Shown here in pieces: positions 1-5,483 of a stretch of 7,925 nt of DNA. Origin of the DNA: Anaerolineales bacterium (GTDB lineage: Bacteria > Chloroflexota > Anaerolineae > B4-G1 > DUEL01); assembly GCA_015662065.1 (NCBI GenBank), contig DQUX01000030.1:1-7925 (forward strand), written 5' to 3'. A program made the translations under genes and the position numbers. The notes beneath the pieces were generated by a model. That model saw only the letters and a list, made by a program, of their open reading frames with translations, did not search any database and was not told the DNA's origin. The first letter of the stretch is position 1. Each line of letters starts with the position of its first letter.

Positions 1-66
1 CCGGCGCATCTCCTCGGAGCCGTACCGCCAGGTGAGGGGTGAGAGGTAGGTCTCGTGACCAAACAT
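1..66 (-). CDS. purB: Adenylosuccinate lyase, N-terminal fragment (runs off left edge)
   Basis: Only the first 22 codons are present. They start at an ATG at 66-64 and stay open to the window edge. The peptide begins MFGHETYLSP and continues LTWRYGSEEMRR. The WRYGSxEMR stretch is the conserved start of adenylosuccinate lyases, where the Arg-Tyr of this segment binds the substrate phosphate. The family cleaves SAICAR and adenylosuccinate, releasing fumarate, in cytosolic purine synthesis. The identification rests on this short motif alone. A good extended -10 box lies 7 nt upstream and there is no Shine-Dalgarno sequence, which points to its own promoter and a leaderless message. The gene is therefore probably not simply a read-through product of the SDR gene that precedes it on the same strand. 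The remainder, with the signature loop and catalytic His/Ser, is outside the window. Confidence 0.72.
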   Translation of the reverse strand, partial: MFGHETYLSPLTWRYGSEEMRR

Positions 67-73
67 CGTGCAT

Positions 74-82
74 ATTGTACCA
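74..82 (-). promoter_or_regulatory. Extended -10 promoter element for purB
   Basis: On the minus strand this reads TGGTACAAT: a TGn extension directly joined to TACAAT, one mismatch from the TATAAT consensus. A start about 7 nt downstream falls at or next to the purB ATG (66). No good -35 hexamer is seen; the best, TGCCTT about 16 nt upstream, is weak, as expected for extended -10 promoters. It lies in the short AT-rich stretch of an otherwise GC-rich region, between the SDR stop and purB. Confidence 0.55.
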
Positions 83-92
83 CATTTTGTGG
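80..92. promoter_or_regulatory. Small dyad overlapping the purB promoter (possible operator)
   Basis: CCACA-TTT-TGTGG is a perfect 5-bp inverted repeat with a 3-nt centre. It overlaps the TGG of the extended -10 box and extends into the spacer, a typical position for a repressor site. Five-base arms can occur by chance, and I know no regulator with this consensus, so this is only a candidate. Confidence 0.25.
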
Positions 93-133
93 GCCAAGGC
101 AGATGGGGCGCAGGGAGGTGGAAGCGGGTTTCC

Positions 134-1123
134 TCAACTGCTGAGGATGCCTTCGCGGCGATACCATTCCAGGGTAGCGCGTGCCCCTTCTTCGAAGGAG
201 ATCGGCTCAAAGCCCAGTTCCTCACGGGCCTTCTCGGCGCTCACCCGCCAGTCGTAGAAGACGTAGGGGTAGAGGCCGATAGGGTAGAGGGGCTCACGGT
301 GAGTGAAACGGGAGAGCCAGGTCCAGAGCCGGGCCAGGCCGACCATCCCCCAGGCGGGCACGGGGACCCAGCGGGTGCGGCGGCCGAGGGCCCGCTCCAG
401 CACCTCGCCCACCTCCCGGTGGGTGAGGCACGGCCCGCAGATGTTGTAGGTCTGGCCGGCCCGCCCCTGCTCCAGCGCCGCCCCCACCGCCCAGGCCACG
501 TCCTTCACGTAGGCCGGGAAGGTGATGTGACGGCCGCCATGAACCCGGACCGGCACCCTCTTAAGCGGGTCCTCGAAGAACAGGCGGTTGAAGGCGTACC
601 GTCCCCAGGGGCCGTACATCGCCCCCGGCCGGAGGACCACCACCTCCAGGCCGTGATTCTGGTGGTAGGCCAGGGCCAACCGCTCCGCCGCCAGTTTGGA
701 CTCCTGGTAGGGGTCGAGGGGGCGGCAGGGGGTCTCCTCTGTGATGATCTCCTTTTCCGGCGGCCGGCCGATCACGACGACGGTGGAGATGTGGACGAAC
801 CGCTCCACCCCGGCCTCCCGCGCCGCCTCCAGCACGTGGCGGGTCCCCTCCACGTTGACGGCGAAGAAAGCCTCTCGGTCCCCCCAGAAGCGGAACCGGG
901 CAGCGGCGTGGACGACGGCGCGGCATCCCGCGGCCGCCTCCCACACAGCCCTCGGGTCCCGGACGTCCCCCCAGGCCAGATCTATCCCCAGCTCCTCCAG
1001 AAAGCCGTAGTTAGAGGTAGGCCGCACCAGCGCCCGCAGCCGATACCCCTGCCCAACCAGATACGGGCAGAGATTATGGCCCAGGAAGCCAGTCGCGCCG
1101 GTGACAAGGAGGGGAGTAAGCAT
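134..1123 (-). CDS. NAD(P)-dependent epimerase/dehydratase (extended SDR family)
   Basis: A 329-residue soluble Rossmann-fold protein, normal length for an extended short-chain dehydrogenase. The nucleotide-binding loop TGATGFLG is at residues 8-15, followed by a basic ALVRP at 31-35 and GDVRD at 52-56. Next come NVEGT (90-94), the HIST strand with the catalytic Ser/Thr (111-114), the YQESK active site (Tyr139, Lys143) and LRPGAMYGP (164-172). These are the hallmarks of UDP-glucose 4-epimerase, dihydroflavonol-reductase and HpnA-like enzymes. The C-terminal substrate part is not diagnostic, so sugar-nucleotide, hopanoid or other substrates remain open. I chose the ATG at 1123-1121; a TTG two codons upstream (1129) is equally in frame. 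Neither has a clear Shine-Dalgarno sequence. The gene is 250 nt downstream of AOR and 67 nt upstream of purB, so it may be transcribed alone. Confidence 0.87.
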   Translation of the reverse strand: MLTPLLVTGATGFLGHNLCPYLVGQGYRLRALVRPTSNYGFLEELGIDLAWGDVRDPRAVWEAAAGCRAVVHAAARFRFWGDREAFFAVNVEGTRHVLEAAREAGVERFVHISTVVVIGRPPEKEIITEETPCRPLDPYQESKLAAERLALAYHQNHGLEVVVLRPGAMYGPWGRYAFNRLFFEDPLKRVPVRVHGGRHITFPAYVKDVAWAVGAALEQGRAGQTYNICGPCLTHREVGEVLERALGRRTRWVPVPAWGMVGLARLWTWLSRFTHREPLYPIGLYPYVFYDWRVSAEKAREELGFEPISFEEGARATLEWYRREGILSS

Positions 1124-1135
1124 TGCCAAAGAAAA

Positions 1136-1206
1136 AACACCCCGGAGGACACGAAGTTTCGCAGGGGAGTGGGAGGTCCTCCGCGTTCCTCCGTGCCTTC
1201 GGGGTT
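1136..1206. repeat. Imperfect inverted repeat, MITE/REP-like, upstream of SDR gene
   Basis: The left arm 1136-1156 (AACACCCCGGAGGACACGAAG) is matched by an inverted right arm at about 1177-1206, whose reverse complement begins AACCCCGAAGGCACGGAGGA. The arms pair with a few bulges and flank a short centre. The right arm also carries a degenerate internal iteration (TCCTCCGCG and TCCTCCGTG). On the minus strand the structure is followed at once by a run of six T (1132-1137), so it could act as a rho-independent terminator for transcription arriving from AOR. It is also only about 8-10 nt from the SDR start. The look is that of a small dispersed non-coding repeat; copy number cannot be judged from one window. 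Confidence 0.5.
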
Positions 1207-1280
1207 GCCGAGCTTATTACACCGATGCGCAAATTCATTCCGCGTTATGCTAACCCGCGCCGCCGTGAACAGGCAGCGCT

Positions 1281-1298
1281 CGGCCCCACGATGGGCCG
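1281..1298. repeat. GC hairpin between AOR and SDR genes
   Basis: CGGCCC-CACGAT-GGGCCG forms a perfect 6-bp stem with a 6-nt loop. On the minus strand a TTTT precedes rather than follows it, so it is not a classical intrinsic terminator for AOR. It may be part of a larger transcript end together with the hairpin at 1311-1333. Otherwise the stretch 1207-1373 shows no gene, no tRNA and no convincing promoter. Confidence 0.35.
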
Positions 1299-1310
1299 AA
1301 AAGCGATCTA

Positions 1311-1333
1311 GCACCGGCTCTTCCACCCGGTGC
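1311..1333 (-). terminator. Candidate hairpin terminator downstream of AOR
   Basis: GCACCGG and CCGGTGC form a perfect 7-bp stem around a 9-nt loop, starting about 40 nt after the AOR stop codon. On the minus strand it is followed by TAGATCGCTTTTC, so the T run is short and about 8 nt away, which makes it a poor intrinsic terminator. The position after the AOR stop is what suggests a 3' end structure. Confidence 0.35.
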
Positions 1334-1373
1334 GGGCGCGAAAAACCGGGAACGAATCCGCGGCAGCCTGTGC

Positions 1374-3170
1374 TTATACCTCCCCTGGGGGCGTCCCTGT
1401 CTCCGGGTCCCAACCGTACTCGGCATAGGCGCCAGCCAGGAGCGGCCCCATCTCCGGGACCCGGCCCTCGGTGCCGCCATCGCTCAGGGGTTGCAGCAGG
1501 AGATCTGGCAGCCGGTCGTCGGCGCGGGTGAGGCCGCGGCGTATGTTGAGCAGTCGCTTAAGGGTGACGATGCGCTTGCCCAGGGTCATCAGGTCGTGGG
1601 TTTCCAGGCCCCAACCTGTCGCGGCGTTGAGGGCAGCCAGCACCCGCTCCACGCCGGGGTTTTGGAAGTGGCAGAGGATCATCGCGTTATACAGGTTGCG
1701 CCAGGCCTGTTGGCGGGCGGCGATGCGGCCCTTCTCCTCGGAGGACTCGAACCGGTCGCCGGGCACGACCCCCAGCTCGACGGGCGGCCCCTGCCCGGTG
1801 TCCACCCCGTACATATCCCCCTGGAGGTGGCAGGCGCCGCGGGGGGAGAGGGCGTAGGTCGCGCCCAGCCCGACGAAGGCACGGGGGTCGTGCATCGGCA
1901 CCTCCAGCCGGTTGACCGTCACCGCCAGCTCCGGCACGCCGAAGCGGGCGGCCAGGGCGGCGCTCCCCTCGGCCAGCAGGTCGCCGAAACCCTCCCGCCG
2001 GGCGGTCATCTCGATCAGGTGGTGAAGGACGGCAGCGTCGCCGTAGCGGATCTCGAGGCCGCCCGTGGCGGCCTTGGTGAGGATGCCCCGCTCGAACAGC
2101 TCGCAGGCCAGGGCGAGGGTGACGCCGGTGCTGATGGTGTCCAGCCCGTAGCGGTTGCAGAGGTGGCCGGCGTAGATCACCGCCTCCAGGTCGCCCACCA
2201 TCGTGAGCGCCCCCAGCGCCCCCAGCGTCTCGTACTCGGGGCCATCCACTTTCTCCAGGCCGTAGCGCGGTGCGCGGGTCTCCCGGCCGCAGGCGATGGG
2301 GCAGCGGTAGCAGGCGGTGTTCCGGTTCTGGAACTGCTCCACCATCAACACGCCCGAGAGGTTGCTGGCCCCCTCCCACTCTCCCCTCTGGTAGTAACGG
2401 ATGGGGAGGTCGCCGTACATCAACGCCATATCGACGTACCCGGCGGTGCCGGCCAACCGGATCGACAGGGCGACCATATCTTCGTCCAGGTCGGCGGTGA
2501 TCTCCCGCACCACGGCCTTGAACCCCTCGGGGTCGGCCAGGGGGACCTGGGCCGATCCGCGTGCGGCGATGGCTTTGAGGTTCTTGGCCCCCATCACCGC
2601 CCCCATCCCGGTCCGTCCGGCGGCCCGGCCGTGGTCGTTCATCACGGCGGCCATTTTGACCAGGTGCTCCCCCGCCGGGCCGATGCAGGCGACGCGGGCT
2701 TTGGGCTCGCCCAGCCTCTCTCGTATCCGCTCCTGGGTCTCGTAGGCGTCCAGTCCCCAGAGATCGCCCGCCTCGTGGAGCGCGGCCCGGCCCTCGACGA
2801 TGGAGAGCCAGACGGGGCGCTCCGCCCGGCCGGTGATGATGACGCCGTCGTAGCTGGCGAAGCGGAGCTCGGGGCCGATGAAACCGCCGGTGTTGGATTC
2901 GCCCCAGATGGAGGTAAGAGGGGAGAGGGCGCAGACAGCGAGACGGCCTGCCGAGGGCATCGGCGTCCCGACCAGCGGGCCGGTCATCAGGATGAGGGGA
3001 TTATCCGGCCCCAGGGGGTCGGTCTCGCCGTCCACCATGTCGTAGAGAATGCGCGCCGCCAGGCCGCTGCCGCCGACGAAGGCGCGGGCGAGGGATTCGT
3101 CGAGGGGTTCATCCCAGATCCCGCCAGTGCTGAGGTCCACGCGCAGGACCTTTCCCATATAGCCCTTCAT
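1374..3170 (-). CDS. Tungsten-containing aldehyde:ferredoxin oxidoreductase (AOR family)
   Basis: A 598-residue cytosolic enzyme, close to the usual 600-620. AOR-family enzymes oxidise aldehydes to carboxylates at a tungsten bis-pterin and pass electrons through one [4Fe-4S] cluster to ferredoxin. The cluster ligands are all visible: Cys287, Cys290 and Cys294 in CYRCPIAC, and Cys500 in NAMILC, the same CX2CX3C...C spacing as the Pyrococcus furiosus enzyme. The N-terminal domain has GGSGLAAR (33-40) and YDGVIITGRA (107-116). The pterin region GRTGMGAVMGAKNLKA is at 185-200, and RGACH with His448 sits where I recall the P. furiosus active-site His. A PEYET at 311-315 holds the candidate active-site Glu. 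The start has a near-perfect ribosome site, AAGGAGGA, 4 nt before the ATG. It lies 18 nt after the deacetylase gene and is probably co-transcribed with it. No accessory FeS or NAD subunit gene adjoins, so ferredoxin is the likely partner. The true aldehyde is unknown. Confidence 0.93.
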   Translation of the reverse strand: MKGYMGKVLRVDLSTGGIWDEPLDESLARAFVGGSGLAARILYDMVDGETDPLGPDNPLILMTGPLVGTPMPSAGRLAVCALSPLTSIWGESNTGGFIGPELRFASYDGVIITGRAERPVWLSIVEGRAALHEAGDLWGLDAYETQERIRERLGEPKARVACIGPAGEHLVKMAAVMNDHGRAAGRTGMGAVMGAKNLKAIAARGSAQVPLADPEGFKAVVREITADLDEDMVALSIRLAGTAGYVDMALMYGDLPIRYYQRGEWEGASNLSGVLMVEQFQNRNTACYRCPIACGRETRAPRYGLEKVDGPEYETLGALGALTMVGDLEAVIYAGHLCNRYGLDTISTGVTLALACELFERGILTKAATGGLEIRYGDAAVLHHLIEMTARREGFGDLLAEGSAALAARFGVPELAVTVNRLEVPMHDPRAFVGLGATYALSPRGACHLQGDMYGVDTGQGPPVELGVVPGDRFESSEEKGRIAARQQAWRNLYNAMILCHFQNPGVERVLAALNAATGWGLETHDLMTLGKRIVTLKRLLNIRRGLTRADDRLPDLLLQPLSDGGTEGRVPEMGPLLAGAYAEYGWDPETGTPPGEV

Positions 3171-3174
3171 CTCT

Positions 3175-3182
3175 TCCTCCTT
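3175..3182 (-). promoter_or_regulatory. Strong Shine-Dalgarno of the AOR gene
   Basis: AAGGAGGA on the minus strand, 4 nt before the ATG at 3170. It overlaps a perfect tandem 8-mer (CGATAAGG twice on the minus strand, 3179-3194) that also contains the TAA stop of the upstream deacetylase gene. This is the strongest ribosome site in the window and fixes the AOR start. Confidence 0.7.
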
Positions 3183-3188
3183 ATCGCC

Positions 3189-3890
3189 TTATCGCAGGAC
3201 GATTCGCTTGAACCGCTCGACATAGCGCACCGACCCGTCCTCACCCTCGACCAGGTGCCACTCCTGCAGCCGTTTTTCCAACCTATCGGGGTCGGCGATC
3301 TGGGAGCGGTGCTGGCGGAGGGCCTCCAGTTTCCGCCGGAAGGACTCGGTGATGTCTATCTCCGTATCCGGCTCCGCGGCTCCGGCGATGTAGACATACC
3401 GGACGTGGTGGGGTTCCAATCCCTCCTGCAGCAGCTCGGGGAACTGGAGGGGGTTCCGTGCGTCGGGGAAGACGGCGTCCAGGGCGGCGTCCCCTACGGC
3501 CCGATGGTCGGGATGGTTGAGGTAGGAGGCGCGGTAGCGGAGGGTGGGATCACACGTGATGACCACGTCGGGTCGCCATCTCCGGATCTGGCGGGTCAGA
3601 TCCCGCCTCAACTCCAGGCAGGGGGTCACGGAGCCGTCGGGGTAGTTTAGGAAGATCACCTTGCGCACCCCCAGGACGTGAGCGGCGGCCCGCTGTTCTT
3701 CTTCGCGGATACGGGCCAGCCGTTCGGGGGACATCTGGGGGTCGCTGGACCCTCGCTCCCCGTGGGTTGCCAGGATGTAGATGATCTCCTTGCCCTCCTG
3801 TGCCCAGCGGCCCACCGTTCCACCGCAGAAGAACTCGGGGTCGTCTGGGTGGGCCAGGATGACCATCACCCGTTGCTGTTGTCGTTCCAT
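3189..3890 (-). CDS. PIG-L/LmbE family zinc-dependent deacetylase
   Basis: A 233-residue soluble protein of normal family length. The N-terminal zinc motif AHPDDPEF is at residues 13-20 (His14, Asp16 and Asp17), followed by CGGTVGRWAQEG. The second motif, NHPDH, is at 125-129 (His129 is the third expected zinc ligand). REEEQRAAAHVLG (62-74) is also typical of the fold. The family removes N-acetyl groups from GlcNAc-containing substrates: GlcNAc-PI, GlcNAc-Ins in mycothiol synthesis (MshB), GlcNAc-malate in bacillithiol synthesis (BshB), and others. Nothing in the sequence or its neighbours fixes the substrate, so a thiol-cofactor role is only one possibility. The gene sits 23 nt after ricT and 18 nt before AOR, suggesting shared transcription rather than shared pathway. 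The start ATG at 3890 has only a weak AGGT ribosome site. Confidence 0.9.
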   Translation of the reverse strand: MERQQQRVMVILAHPDDPEFFCGGTVGRWAQEGKEIIYILATHGERGSSDPQMSPERLARIREEEQRAAAHVLGVRKVIFLNYPDGSVTPCLELRRDLTRQIRRWRPDVVITCDPTLRYRASYLNHPDHRAVGDAALDAVFPDARNPLQFPELLQEGLEPHHVRYVYIAGAAEPDTEIDITESFRRKLEALRQHRSQIADPDRLEKRLQEWHLVEGEDGSVRYVERFKRIVLR

Positions 3891-3913
3891 AGGCTACCTG
3901 GGCGCCGGGCGGG

Positions 3914-4759
3914 TTAGGGGTTCCTGGGGATGACTTCCACTTCGTCCGCGGCGACCTCGACCCGCCGGTCCTCGATTTGGACGATGACTGTCCCTTTAAG
4001 GGGCATCAGGTCCACGACCTTGCCGGAGCCGTAGGGGGTGCGGACCCGGGCCTTTCGTTTGGGCAGGTTTTGGGAGGCCTCCACGTACATTTTATGCTCG
4101 TAGACCAGGCAGCAGCGCAGGCGGCCGCACATGCCGGTGATCTCGGAGGGGGTGAGGGAGACCCCCTGCGCTTTGGCCATCCGGATGGAAACGGGGCAGA
4201 ACTCGGCGAGGAAGCGGGAACAGCAGCGAAGCTCGCCGCAGGCTCCGTATCCGCCGAGCATTTTCGCCCGGTCCCTCGGCCCGATCTGCCGTAGCTCAAC
4301 GCGCACCCGGAGCCGGCGGGCGAGTTCTCGTCGGATGCCTTGGGGCTCCTCCTTGGCCTCGGACTCGTAGAGGATCGTGAGGCGCTTGCCGTCGAGGGTG
4401 TATTCGGCGGTGACGAACTTGATGGGGATGGAGCGGCTGGCTGCCAGCTCTCGGGCCTGGCTCAGTGCCTTTTGGGCCTTCTCCTGCAACTGCTGTCGGA
4501 GGGCCAGGTCGCCTCCTGTGGCGCGGCGGAGGATCGGTTTCAGGTCGTTACGTCGATCTTTCTCCGGCACCTCTTGGAGGTAGACCACTTTGCCGATCTG
4601 GCGACCCCAGGCGGTGTTCACGATCACGAAGTCGCCGGGCGTCAGGCCTGAGCAATCGCCGGGGGCGAAGGTGTAGATTTTGCCGCCGTCCTGGAATCGC
4701 ACGCCGACGACCCGGGCTTTTTGTCCTTGTACTTTCTCTTTTTCGGTCTCCTGGGTCAA
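3914..4759 (-). CDS. ricT: PSP1/RicT (YaaT) family iron-sulfur regulatory protein
   Basis: A 281-residue cytosolic protein. It carries a PSP1-type core (GDFVIVNTAWGRQIGKVV at 42-59, then a basic helix and a beta region) and the cysteine-rich C-terminal half that defines RicT. The cysteines are CGELRCC (Cys174, 179, 180), CPVSIRMAK (Cys188) and CGRLRCC (Cys211, 216, 217). In Bacillus subtilis RicT joins RicA and RicF in the Y-complex, which binds [4Fe-4S] clusters and directs RNase Y mRNA processing. Outside sporulating Firmicutes its role is less clear. The last 50 residues, with RVRTPYGSGKVVDLM, look like a small beta-barrel. The only usable start is a TTG at 4759-4757: there is no in-frame ATG or GTG upstream before 4800, and AGGAAGAAGGG sits just before it. 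holB and tmk, its usual neighbours in Firmicutes, are absent. It is 130 nt after nuoI with strong hairpins between. Confidence 0.88.
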   Translation of the reverse strand: MTQETEKEKVQGQKARVVGVRFQDGGKIYTFAPGDCSGLTPGDFVIVNTAWGRQIGKVVYLQEVPEKDRRNDLKPILRRATGGDLALRQQLQEKAQKALSQARELAASRSIPIKFVTAEYTLDGKRLTILYESEAKEEPQGIRRELARRLRVRVELRQIGPRDRAKMLGGYGACGELRCCSRFLAEFCPVSIRMAKAQGVSLTPSEITGMCGRLRCCLVYEHKMYVEASQNLPKRKARVRTPYGSGKVVDLMPLKGTVIVQIEDRRVEVAADEVEVIPRNP

Positions 4760-4778
4760 GGGGTCCCTTCTTCCTGAC

Positions 4779-4802
4779 GGGGGCGCAGCATGCTGCGCCC
4801 CC
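4779..4802. repeat. Perfect 24-bp palindrome between nuoI and ricT
   Basis: GGGGGCGCAGCA is followed with no gap by its exact reverse complement TGCTGCGCCCCC, two 12-bp arms. It lies 20 nt before the ricT TTG start, on the 5' side of its ribosome site. No T run follows on either strand, so a classical terminator is unlikely. A REP-like dispersed palindrome, an mRNA-end stabiliser for the nuo transcript, or a protein site are open alternatives. From general memory, palindromes of the GGGGCGCAGCATGCTGCGCCCC kind recur in some bacterial genomes; I could not check this. Confidence 0.75.
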
Positions 4803-4805
4803 TAC

Positions 4806-4832
4806 CGACGCCCCCGCCAGCGGCGGGGGTCG
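4806..4832. repeat. Second strong GC hairpin next to the palindrome
   Basis: CCCCCGCC (4811-4818), loop AGC, then GGCGGGGG (4822-4829): a perfect 8-bp stem with a 3-nt loop, extended by CGA/TCG after a 2-nt bulge. It is 8 nt from the 24-bp palindrome and about 57 nt downstream of the nuoI stop in the direction of transcription. No T run follows it on the minus strand; on the plus strand TTT follows, but there is no plus-strand gene to end. Together the two hairpins probably mark the 3' end of the nuo transcript. The remaining 4833-4889 shows nothing I can name. Confidence 0.55.
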
Positions 4833-4889
4833 TTTGCGAACCGGACGTTGTCGGTTTGGTGTCCTACAGCCTCGAGGGAGGTTGTCGTC

Positions 4890-5483
4890 TTACGCTTTTT
4901 TCTTCTTGGGCTTTCTCTTCGCCTGCTCCTGGGCGTAGTCGGTAGGGTGAATCTGGGCGTGATAGGAGAGGGGGCGGAGCAGTTTCTCCTGGTTCCACAG
5001 CAGGGTCCCATCCCTCTCGAAGGTCGCTATCTCGATCTCCTGGCCCATTTTGATGGCGTCGAAGGGGCAGAACTCGGCGCAGAAGCCGCAGTTCATACAG
5101 ATGCTGATGTCGATGTGGAATTCCGCCGGTTCCCGGAGCGGCTTTCCCGTCTCCGGGTGGGAGGCCCGGACGATCCAGATGCACTGGGGCGGGCAGACTC
5201 GGGCGCAGGTGCCGCAGGCGGTGCAGAGGGGCTTTCCGGTCTCATCGTCGTAGACCAGGAAGGGGAAGCCGCGGAACCGCTCGGGGAGGGGCAGCCGTTC
5301 TGCCGGGTATTGGACGGTGAAGATGCCCCGTCCTTTGGGGCTCTGACGCACAGCGAGTGCGTCGGGTGTGTATCGCTTGCCGAAGCCGCCCTTGAGGAAC
5401 CATTTCAGGTCGTCTACGTAGGACTCGACGAAGCGACGGAGGGTGACGCCGAAGGCTTTGAGGACATAGAGGCTTGCGTACAT
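4890..5483 (-). CDS. nuoI: NADH-quinone oxidoreductase subunit I (NuoI, two [4Fe-4S] clusters)
   Basis: A 197-residue member of the NuoI/TYKY family, which carries clusters N6a and N6b and passes electrons to NuoB in the membrane-facing part of complex I. Two ferredoxin motifs are intact: CTACGTCARVC (Cys87, 90, 93, 97) and CMNCGFCAEFC (Cys129, 132, 135, 139), each followed by Pro. An N-terminal amphipathic segment (about residues 1-31, up to KWFLKGGFG) fits membrane contact. Start: the ATG at 5483-5481 overlaps the nuoCD TAA by one base, with GGGGGAGGT 9 nt upstream, which indicates translational coupling. An in-frame ATG at 5561 would overlap nuoCD by 79 nt and adds residues unlike NuoI. 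The C-terminus is a lysine-rich tail, KRKPKKKKA. Extra Cys101 follows the first motif. This is the last nuo gene in the run; the next gene is ricT. Confidence 0.95.
   Translation of the reverse strand: MYASLYVLKAFGVTLRRFVESYVDDLKWFLKGGFGKRYTPDALAVRQSPKGRGIFTVQYPAERLPLPERFRGFPFLVYDDETGKPLCTACGTCARVCPPQCIWIVRASHPETGKPLREPAEFHIDISICMNCGFCAEFCPFDAIKMGQEIEIATFERDGTLLWNQEKLLRPLSYHAQIHPTDYAQEQAKRKPKKKKA

Noticed and set aside
132..146. CCTCA-ACTGC-TGAGG hairpin at the SDR stop codon as a terminator
   Set aside because: Short 5-bp stem inside the coding end and not followed by a T run on the minus strand.
1207..1373. Possible tRNA or structured ncRNA in the AOR-SDR gap
   Set aside because: No cloverleaf with acceptor pairing and T-loop consensus could be drawn; only separate hairpins are visible.
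68..1531. 487-codon plus-strand open frame over the SDR gene
   Set aside because: Antisense shadow of a clear Rossmann enzyme, crossing the repeat-filled intergenic gap; no recognisable domain.
1491..3650. 719-codon open frame on the plus strand, antisense to AOR and the deacetylase gene
   Set aside because: It is a GC-rich shadow: low-complexity His/Gly/Val/Pro-rich product with no family motif, opposite two genes with complete cofactor motifs.
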